Of a DNA stretch of 64,000 nucleotides, positions 33,945 through 40,592 are shown piece by piece; the stretch's first letter is position 1; each line of letters starts with the position of its first letter. The notes under the pieces are model-generated. The model saw nothing but the letters and a program-made list of their open reading frames with translations, was not told where the DNA came from and made no database searches. Position numbers and translations under genes: made by a program. Source of the DNA: Sphingobacterium prati (GTDB taxonomy: Bacteria > Bacteroidota > Bacteroidia > Sphingobacteriales > Sphingobacteriaceae); contig NZ_JABJWY010000024.1 in the NCBI RefSeq assembly GCF_013167215.1, positions 350,618 through 414,617 on the forward strand. Reading direction: 5' to 3'.

Positions 33945-35105
33945 TTACATTAATCTAAATAGTTGATTAGACCATTCGTCTAGAAAGTTTTTTGGATAAA
34001 TAGAAAGCGAACCTTTATTGTCAATTGTTATGTCCGAAATTTTCGAATATTGTTCTTTTTCTTCTATGGTTTTCTCAAAATAGTGCAATATAACTTCATC
34101 TTTCAACTCCGGATTTTCTTTTACGGCCACACGAACTCCATTTACGATGTGGTCGCTGTGAGTTTCAATAATGATCTGAATATTGTTTAAAGCTGCTTTT
34201 GCAATAAGTTTTCCTAACTCCGCTTGACCTCGAGGATGAATATGACTTTCCGGATTTTCAATGACAACTAAATCACCTTCTTTAGCTTTAAGAATCGCTG
34301 TTACGACATGTAGAGCGTAAGAAATCCCAAAACCTACATTTTGAGGCTTAAACTTATTTGTAAATCCTAAATTTGGCTGACTAAACTCATAGTCAAGTAG
34401 GACTATCTCGTTTGTTACTTTTTGAGTCTTAACTGATACTCCAGGAGAAATTTCACCAAGCCAAAAATTAATCTGATCTACCAAAGAAGTTTTTGTTAAT
34501 TCCATTCCAGTAATCTCATCAAAATCTGTAGAGCTAGGATGTATAAGGTTTCTGAAATTCAATTTTTGAGCTCCATTCTGATCAATATAATGAGCAGTAT
34601 ATTCGCCATATTTACCAAGATCATTATTTAATGATACAGATGTATAACTAGCCTTGTTTGCTTCTGCAGGTTCAACCCTTTGAGCATTTAAATATTGAAA
34701 ACTGTTCGTAAAAAGTGGTTCCTTGTGAATCTGCCCCTCAGAAAATTGATGTTGAAATTCTTCTATATTCGAAATTGAAAAATAATCTGCCCCAGCCTCA
34801 TAGCTTGTTGTAATATCTAAATTACTTTTGGTATTAAATGTAATATGATATTCCAAATTTTCGCCGGCGCCTGCAAATTGATAAAGAGCGTCTTTGGTTA
34901 CACCAATATTTAAGAGCCCGTTTTCCCCACCATTAAGTTTTAAAGAACCACTTTCAAATCCGTAAGATTGTCTTAATAATAATAAAGATTGAATAAAAGA
35001 AGACTTCCCCTGACCATTCATCCCCATAACAATATTTAAACGCCTCATATCGAAACGTTTACTCTTTATAGATTTGAAATTTTTAAGTTCAATATTTGTA
35101 ATCAT
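33945..35105 (-). CDS. AAA/SMC-like ATPase (DUF3696-type, OLD-related)
   Basis: The 386-residue protein begins with an ABC/SMC-type Walker A, LNIVMGMNGQGKSSFIQSLLLLRQ, preceded by NIELKNFKSIKSKRF. Its C-terminal half has the ABC signature/Walker B region VVIENPESHIHPRGQAELGKLI and the D-loop/switch ETHSDHIVNGVRVAV, typical of overcoming-lysogeny-defect-like ATPases with a DUF3696 C-terminus. No nuclease (Toprim) domain is visible. It sits between the DUF262 gene (3 bp upstream) and the YoeB fusion (2 bp downstream). ATPases of this kind serve as sensors or regulators in several defence modules. Confidence 0.85.
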   Translation of the reverse strand: MITNIELKNFKSIKSKRFDMRRLNIVMGMNGQGKSSFIQSLLLLRQSYGFESGSLKLNGGENGLLNIGVTKDALYQFAGAGENLEYHITFNTKSNLDITTSYEAGADYFSISNIEEFQHQFSEGQIHKEPLFTNSFQYLNAQRVEPAEANKASYTSVSLNNDLGKYGEYTAHYIDQNGAQKLNFRNLIHPSSTDFDEITGMELTKTSLVDQINFWLGEISPGVSVKTQKVTNEIVLLDYEFSQPNLGFTNKFKPQNVGFGISYALHVVTAILKAKEGDLVVIENPESHIHPRGQAELGKLIAKAALNNIQIIIETHSDHIVNGVRVAVKENPELKDEVILHYFEKTIEEKEQYSKISDITIDNKGSLSIYPKNFLDEWSNQLFRLM

Positions 35106-35108
35106 TTT

Positions 35109-36275
35109 CTATGTATTTAATACTTTTTGAATAATCTCCTTTATTTTATCGTGCCTTAGTTTAACTCTAAATCGATCCCCTGTAGAACTCGAAATTGCAG
35201 TAAAAAAAGCTGAATCCGATGCTAACGCATATGCTAGTCCCTCTTTAAAATCTTCTTTGTTTTCAATTAAAATTTTAGCGTCTTCTTCATTTATAAATGA
35301 AAATCTAGTTGAAATTGCATCGAATAGCGCTTTATTAACCGGAGGAGTGCGAGATTTATCCAAAGCTATTTTTCTAAAAGATTTATCACCAAAAATAGCA
35401 TAAGAGATATCCATAGCTTTTGTAAAATCTCTCTTTATAGTGTCTAAATCTTCATCATCAAAAGTTCCAACTTTTGCCATTGCCTTGCTCATATAAGTAT
35501 CCAAATCGGAATTGTAATCCTCAATTCCCAAAAGATAAAAAGCTAAAAATCTATTTGCAAAGTCACGATCTAGCATTCTATGAGTCTTAATTTTTCCACC
35601 AGTCGCTTTAATAAATGAAGGGTTTTGAGCTAACTCTTTTATAAAAACAGATGGTTTACCTTGAAATAAAGCATGTCGGATCTCTTGAGGTTCTAATACA
35701 AGCCCCCCAGTATTAATTCGCTTAAATATATTAAATTTTACATCTGTGGGCGTTCCAGGCAAAATTTTATAAATCACCACCTGGTGTTCTTCAATTATCC
35801 TTTGTAGATCCATTGATAGATCATCCCATCCAAGACCATTTAATTTTTCCAAAAACTCTAAATTAGTAAGCTTTAATTTTTTTTCAACACAAAAATTTCT
35901 AATACTACTTAGTCGTTGAAGTCCGTCTACCACAAGCCACTTGTTATCATCACTTGCATCAAAGAAAAAAGCTGGTAATGGAAAGTTAATTAAAATAGAT
36001 TCAATTAATCTACTTTGTTTCACCTTATCCCATAAATCGTCTTTTCTTTGAAAGTAGGAATCAGTATCCATTTGAATTGTAAGCCTTTCCATCCTTTTTA
36101 TTAAAGTATCGAGCGATGGAGTTTTAGTTTCTATATTAATCTTGGCAGGATCAAAGGGTCGATCCATTAAAGAGACTGTTGGATCATTATCCTCTAATTC
36201 AATCTCGACATCTTCTTGCATGTTAAGATCTTTATTAGATTGATCATTTAAAGTGTTTTTTGGCTCCTCTGGCAT
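35109..36275 (-). CDS. DUF262-domain protein
   Basis: This 388-residue protein contains a DUF262 (ParB/Srx-like) domain: IETKTPSLDTLIKRMERLTIQM, the RLIESILINFPLPAFFF segment, and the motif WLVVDGLQRLSSI. The usual sequence is DGQQR; here it is DGLQR. It lacks the C-terminal DUF1524 HNH nuclease of GmrSD-type enzymes and instead ends in a helical region. The acidic N-terminus (about 30 residues) is disordered. It is the first gene of the DUF262 - AAA - YoeB operon, 43 bp downstream of a perfect palindrome that may be its operator. Confidence 0.8.
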   Translation of the reverse strand: MPEEPKNTLNDQSNKDLNMQEDVEIELEDNDPTVSLMDRPFDPAKINIETKTPSLDTLIKRMERLTIQMDTDSYFQRKDDLWDKVKQSRLIESILINFPLPAFFFDASDDNKWLVVDGLQRLSSIRNFCVEKKLKLTNLEFLEKLNGLGWDDLSMDLQRIIEEHQVVIYKILPGTPTDVKFNIFKRINTGGLVLEPQEIRHALFQGKPSVFIKELAQNPSFIKATGGKIKTHRMLDRDFANRFLAFYLLGIEDYNSDLDTYMSKAMAKVGTFDDEDLDTIKRDFTKAMDISYAIFGDKSFRKIALDKSRTPPVNKALFDAISTRFSFINEEDAKILIENKEDFKEGLAYALASDSAFFTAISSSTGDRFRVKLRHDKIKEIIQKVLNT

Positions 36276-36317
36276 ATACTAGCATTTTTTCTATCAAATT
36301 TATTGTTTTTTTTACAA

Positions 36318-36339
36318 ATATATCCATATTTGGATATAT
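36318..36339. promoter_or_regulatory. Candidate operator palindrome upstream of the DUF262 operon
   Basis: Arms ATATATCCA and TGGATATAT (9 bp each, perfect) flank TATT. It lies 43 bp upstream of the DUF262 start codon on the promoter side. Toxin operons often carry such palindromes as autoregulatory operators, and the YoeB-bearing operon downstream fits that pattern. Which protein binds is unknown. Confidence 0.45.
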
Positions 36340-36604
36340 ATCGAATTAATCATCCCTGTATTTAATCTGAGTTACATCGATGAAGAAAAAGCATATCAAA
36401 TGCTTAAAGATTCATAACTATTAATAACAAGCGAGATACGATCTAATCTAATAACCTTTTCAAATTTCAAAAATCGGACACAATATGTAAAAGGATATAT
36501 CTGTCAATAGGGCCTTGCGGAATATGCGTTACAAAGTATTCGGATTCTGCACACAGGACATTCTCAAAATATCTATCCTTCTATCTTTTTCCCTCCTTGA
36601 AAGT

Positions 36605-36712
36605 TCAATATCTAGTAAAAGGTTTTAATCCAACCAAATTAGCATTTAGCAAATCGCAAACAAGTTCCTCCAAATCAGAACTATTTAAAGTAGAGAAATC
36701 AAAATTATCCAT
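36605..36712 (-). pseudogene. Remnant of a restriction endonuclease gene (N-terminal fragment)
   Basis: The frame begins MDNFDFSTLNSSDLEELV and continues CDLLNANLVG, the typical N-terminus of restriction endonuclease-like proteins of the F..L...FE.LVCDLL type, and stops after 35 codons. In-frame pieces such as TFKEGK appear past the stop, resembling the F..GKD.GID block, but with further stops. This indicates decay of a former nuclease gene rather than a functional peptide. Confidence 0.55.
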
Positions 36713-36945
36713 GCGAGAGCAATAAAGTCATAGAATTCAAACGCAGTTTTTTTATTTTTCAAACTTGTCTAAATATAAAAAATATTCATTTTAATTTTTT
36801 AGACTTTATAATCACATAAATTACGGTTTCCCTTAAAAATAACATATTTTCTAAGCTATTTTTGTAACAAAGTACTTGCATTTTTTTTATTCAACAATAT
36901 ATTTTATATCTTGATATATATTATTAACCTTTTAAAGAAATTCTA

Positions 36946-37266
36946 ATGAGCGGATCTGGAGGAGAACGCGGATATCAATCATCTGCGCGAGCGCAATTTG
37001 ATTGCAATAGTGGTACAATTACCACAAATCTTTCAACAATTAACCTAACAATATTATTAACTCATTCTGCTGGAGACATTTTGCAGGTAGAAATTAATGC
37101 TACAGGCGCTTTAGTGACAGTAAATGGGAATGGCCAGATCCTAGGATCTATCGTCCACGTAAATACTAGTGACATTAAACAATGTATTAATGATGGAAAC
37201 AATTATATTGCGAAGATAACTGCTATCAATACACCTGTTTGTACTGTTAATATAAGAAGAATATGA
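36946..37266 (+). CDS. Small protein with Gly/Ser-rich N-terminus, first gene of QueC-like operon
   Basis: The 106-residue product starts MSGSGGERGYQSSARAQFD, then forms a beta-rich domain (LTILLTHSAGDILQVEINATG, VTVNGNGQILGSIV) with three cysteines at about 20, 80 and 99. After Met removal the chain would begin SGSGG. It overlaps the next gene by four bases (ATGA), so it is clearly part of the operon. I know no family. Because QueC homologues in defence (QatC, Cap9) are thought to act on partner proteins, a short protein with an exposed N-terminus next to a QueC-like gene could be its substrate; this is inference. Confidence 0.6.
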   Translation: MSGSGGERGYQSSARAQFDCNSGTITTNLSTINLTILLTHSAGDILQVEINATGALVTVNGNGQILGSIVHVNTSDIKQCINDGNNYIAKITAINTPVCTVNIRRI

Positions 37267-38453
37267 TAGCTGTTGTCGGTGGTACCTATAGAGAAATTAA
37301 TTACGATAATGTCTCTCATGAAATATTTGGTTCTGGTTTCAGATCTAGTAAATTTTTATTGGAGAATAACTGTAAAGTAAAATATGTAACCTTTGGAAAT
37401 GAAGAGACTTTGTTATATCTGGAGGAAAACAAAAAGGCTTATCCAGCACTAGATTTCAAATTTCTTACGAGCCCTGAATTGATAACCTTTAAATATAGCT
37501 TCGCTTTAGACAATCCAATGATCTTTCCAAGTTTGCCAAACATCGTGAAATCAGAGCACATAATGATAAGTGATGACAATATTATATGTTTTGGATTATT
37601 AGAAGGAGAAGTTAATATAAAAGGAATAAAGGTAATATACGACCCTCAAACAGCGGTTAAACCGAAAAAATTTTCAGCATTTGGTGAAGCTGAAAAATTA
37701 ATTTATATAGTTAATAAAAGCGAAGCGGAATCAATTTCCGGTAGCAAAGATATAAAAGATATAAAAACTTTCTTTTTCAAGGAAGAAAAAGCTTATGCTC
37801 TTATTATAAAAAACGGCCCACATGGAGCCAAACTATATTATGATCAATATGAGTTTGATATTCCATCATATATTACCTCTAACGTTCATAAAATCGGATC
37901 TGGGGACATCTTCACCGGAAGTTTTGGTTATTATTGGTTAGAGAAGGATTTACCTCTTGAAAAATGTGCTTTGTATGCCTCGTTATCTACAGCATATTTT
38001 TGTGATATCCAAGCTTATATTGATACGAGTTCAATAGAGAATAAGCAATACAAAGAGCATGTTTTCTCTGACTTATCAGAGAAACAAGTTTATTTAGCCG
38101 CCCCTTTTTTCAGCCTTGCAGAGCTAATCCTAATTGATAAAATAAGGACTGCTTTTCTGGATTTTGGTGTAAAAGTATTTTCTCCGTTTCATGATATCGG
38201 ATTCGGGGATGATGAATCGATTGCAAGAAAAGATATTGAAGGTCTTATGAAATCAGATATTATTTTTTGTGTTTTTGACAATCTAGATTCTGGAACATTA
38301 ATTGAATCTGGTTTTGCACTAGCGCATGACAAAAAGATCATTGGATATCAAAGAACCTGTGAAAAAAATCATCTTTTAATGCTTAAACCGGCTGATATTA
38401 AACTTTATGATAATCTTACATCTGCAATTTATAATACAATATGGAGTCTATAA
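37263..38453 (+). CDS. PfkB-type kinase fused to nucleoside 2-deoxyribosyltransferase
   Basis: The 396-residue protein joins two enzymes. Residues 1 to about 260 resemble PfkB/ribokinase-family kinases, with the catalytic signature KIGSGDIFTGSFGYYWLE (GSGD 212-215, the usual (G/A)xGD). Residues 275-396 match nucleoside 2-deoxyribosyltransferases: QVYLAAPFFSLAEL at the start, DDESIARKDIEGLMKSDII, then FDNLDSGTLIESGFAL with conserved Asp and Glu348. Together they could exchange a base on a deoxynucleoside and phosphorylate it. Short overlaps join it to both neighbours. Its combination with QueC-like and dGTPase-like genes points to deoxyguanosine-related metabolism. Confidence 0.85.
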   Translation: MIAVVGGTYREINYDNVSHEIFGSGFRSSKFLLENNCKVKYVTFGNEETLLYLEENKKAYPALDFKFLTSPELITFKYSFALDNPMIFPSLPNIVKSEHIMISDDNIICFGLLEGEVNIKGIKVIYDPQTAVKPKKFSAFGEAEKLIYIVNKSEAESISGSKDIKDIKTFFFKEEKAYALIIKNGPHGAKLYYDQYEFDIPSYITSNVHKIGSGDIFTGSFGYYWLEKDLPLEKCALYASLSTAYFCDIQAYIDTSSIENKQYKEHVFSDLSEKQVYLAAPFFSLAELILIDKIRTAFLDFGVKVFSPFHDIGFGDDESIARKDIEGLMKSDIIFCVFDNLDSGTLIESGFALAHDKKIIGYQRTCEKNHLLMLKPADIKLYDNLTSAIYNTIWSL

Positions 38454-39040
38454 AAAAAGGAATTTTGTTATCTGGTGGAGTGGATTCGATTTGTTTAACA
38501 TATGGAATAAAACCCGATATAGCTTATACTATTGACTACGGACAAACAGTAGCTGAACGAGAGATCTATGTTTCAAAATATATAAGTAAAGAATTGGGCA
38601 TCAAACACAAAGTTATATCTGTAGACTGTAAATCTTTAGGATCTGGAAATTTAGCTAATACTGAAAGTATATCAATCTCCCCTTCCGAAGAATGGTGGCC
38701 ATATAGAAACCAGCTGCTAATAACTCTAGCTGCTATGCAAGCCATAAAAGATGGAGTTAATGAATTGCATTTGGCATCTGTTAAATCTGATAATTTTCAT
38801 CGAGATGGTACTAAAGCTTTTTATGAAAAAATAAATGAGTTATTAACCTACCAAGAGGGAAATATCTCAGTGCATGCAGATACTTTGGATTATTATAGTC
38901 ATGAATTAGCAGAAACCTACAAAGTACCCTTTGAACTTCTATCAATCGCTCATTCTTGTCATATTTCAAACATAGCTTGTGGACAATGCTCTGGATGTAA
39001 AAAACAACTAAGGGTAAGACAAGAACTTGGTATTAATTAA
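38441..39040 (+). CDS. QueC-like 7-cyano-7-deazaguanine synthase homologue
   Basis: The 199-residue protein has the PP-loop SGGVDS (residues 11-16) after GILL, and a C-terminal zinc-binding set Cys173, Cys180, Cys183, Cys186 in HSCHISNIACGQCSGC, as in QueC. QueC uses ATP and ammonia to turn 7-carboxy-7-deazaguanine into preQ0. None of the other queuosine genes (queD, queE, queF, folE) is seen nearby, so this is unlikely to be the housekeeping copy. Defence-linked homologues (QatC, Cap9) are known. It overlaps the previous gene by 13 bases; the dGTPase-like gene starts 10 bases after it. Confidence 0.85.
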   Translation: MESIKKGILLSGGVDSICLTYGIKPDIAYTIDYGQTVAEREIYVSKYISKELGIKHKVISVDCKSLGSGNLANTESISISPSEEWWPYRNQLLITLAAMQAIKDGVNELHLASVKSDNFHRDGTKAFYEKINELLTYQEGNISVHADTLDYYSHELAETYKVPFELLSIAHSCHISNIACGQCSGCKKQLRVRQELGIN

Positions 39041-39050
39041 TTGTAATATA

Positions 39051-40430
39051 ATGAACAATAAGATGACTTGGACGAATTGTTTTTCGTCTCGTAGATATGG
39101 ATTTGAAAATAACGAAGCAGGAATACGTACAGAATATGAAAGAGATTGGGATCGAATAATCTTTTCAAGTCCATTCAGAAGATTACAAAATAAAACACAA
39201 GTATTCCCTTTACCTGAAGAAGTATTTGTACACAATAGACTCACACATTCTTTAGAAGTAGCAAGTGTTGGCCGGTCTTTGGGCAAAAAAATAGGAAAAC
39301 ATTTATCTGATACACCAGAAGTAAATGATAATCAAGAAGCTAAGCGATTCTATCGTAATAACCTTAAAAATGTAATAGCATCGGCTTGCTTAGCTCATGA
39401 TCTAGGAAACCCAGCATTCGGCCATTCAGGTGAAGAAGCGATTTCTAAATACTTTAGAAAAAAACAAAAAGATATGGATTTCAGAAAAAAATTTTCTGAA
39501 AACGAGTGGCAAGATTTAACACACTTTGAAGGAAACGCAAATGCACTCAGAATTCTAACAATGCAACAGAAAGGTAAAGTAAAAGGAGGATTTAAACTCA
39601 CTTATTCAACTCTCGGAGCAATTATAAAATACCCATGTGAGTCTCTTGGTTCTGAGGGTAAAGATGGCGAAAAGCATTTAAAGAAATATGGCTACTTTAA
39701 GATTGATGAAGGTGTTTTTAAAGATATTGCAAATGAGCTTAATTTGATTGTGCATAGGAAAGATCATTTAGTAAGATACAAAAGACATCCTTTTGTTTAT
39801 TTAGTAGAAGCTGCAGATGATATATGTTATAGTATAATAGATTTAGAAGATGCGCACAGATTGGGAATAATTGAATATGCCGTTATAAAAGAACTTCTAA
39901 TATCTCTTATAGACTTCTGTGAACCGGATCAGATTAGTTGGATAGAGGAACAAGTTTTGACTTTAGAAGATGATAAAAATGAAGCACTTTCCTATTTGAG
40001 GGCTAAATCGATCAATGCTTTAACTTTGAAATGTGCTGAAAGGTTTATAGAGAACCAGTCGAAAATAATTGACGGTGAATATGCAAACACACTTTTAGAA
40101 GATATCCGGGAAATTCAACCCACTTTAAAAAAGATTAGAGAAATTTCCGATGAAAAGATATACAATAATATAAAGGTAGTTAAGCTAGAACTAGCCGGAT
40201 TTAGAATAATGTCTGGATTAGTAGAGGATTTCGTTACCGCAGCACTGACTCCAAAAACAAAAAGAGAAAAGGAGCATAAAAAAGTATTAGAATTACTTCC
40301 AAAACAGTTTAGCTTTAATGAAGAAGAAACTGATTATCAAAAAGTAATGCATATAATAGATTTCATCTCTGGAATGACAGATCTATTCGCCCTTAAACTT
40401 TATAGAAATTTGAGAGGAATAGAGATTTAA
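39051..40430 (+). CDS. dGTPase-like HD-domain triphosphohydrolase
   Basis: I start at the ATG giving MNNKMTWTN, 10 bp after the QueC-like stop; an upstream TTG start is unlikely. The 459-residue protein shows the dGTPase pattern: DWDRIIFSSPFRRLQNKTQVFPL, the first metal His in NRLTHSLEV (His66), then SACLAHDLGNPAFGHSGE (His116, Asp117), and further helices with the DDICYSIIDLEDA motif. dGTPases cut dGTP to deoxyguanosine and triphosphate, and can act in phage defence by nucleotide depletion. As last gene of the operon it could feed the deoxyribosyltransferase with deoxyguanosine or lower dGTP when triggered. Confidence 0.87.
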   Translation: MNNKMTWTNCFSSRRYGFENNEAGIRTEYERDWDRIIFSSPFRRLQNKTQVFPLPEEVFVHNRLTHSLEVASVGRSLGKKIGKHLSDTPEVNDNQEAKRFYRNNLKNVIASACLAHDLGNPAFGHSGEEAISKYFRKKQKDMDFRKKFSENEWQDLTHFEGNANALRILTMQQKGKVKGGFKLTYSTLGAIIKYPCESLGSEGKDGEKHLKKYGYFKIDEGVFKDIANELNLIVHRKDHLVRYKRHPFVYLVEAADDICYSIIDLEDAHRLGIIEYAVIKELLISLIDFCEPDQISWIEEQVLTLEDDKNEALSYLRAKSINALTLKCAERFIENQSKIIDGEYANTLLEDIREIQPTLKKIREISDEKIYNNIKVVKLELAGFRIMSGLVEDFVTAALTPKTKREKEHKKVLELLPKQFSFNEEETDYQKVMHIIDFISGMTDLFALKLYRNLRGIEI

Positions 40431-40592
40431 ATAATTATAGAAATTTGATACAAGACATCTATTTATATAACAAATTAAAACCTATTAGGTGTTTGTAAAG
40501 TCAAATAAAACTGTCAATTATGGCTAAGAATTTTATTTCTGCATTTCCACCTCTTCCAGCTATTTTTAATAACTTTCTTTCAAATCTGATTT

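Larger units (their letters stand above)
36276..36945. other. Intergenic region between two divergent accessory operons
   Basis: No intact gene. It contains a 9-bp palindrome (36318-36339) and a short fragment of a restriction endonuclease gene (36605-36712), listed separately. The segment before the small-protein gene at 36946 is very AT-rich, as expected of a promoter, but no boxes are clear enough to name. Confidence 0.5.

Noticed and set aside
38441..39040. QueC-like gene as part of queuosine biosynthesis
   Set aside because: No queD, queE, queF or folE nearby, and tight coupling to deoxyribosyltransferase and dGTPase genes.
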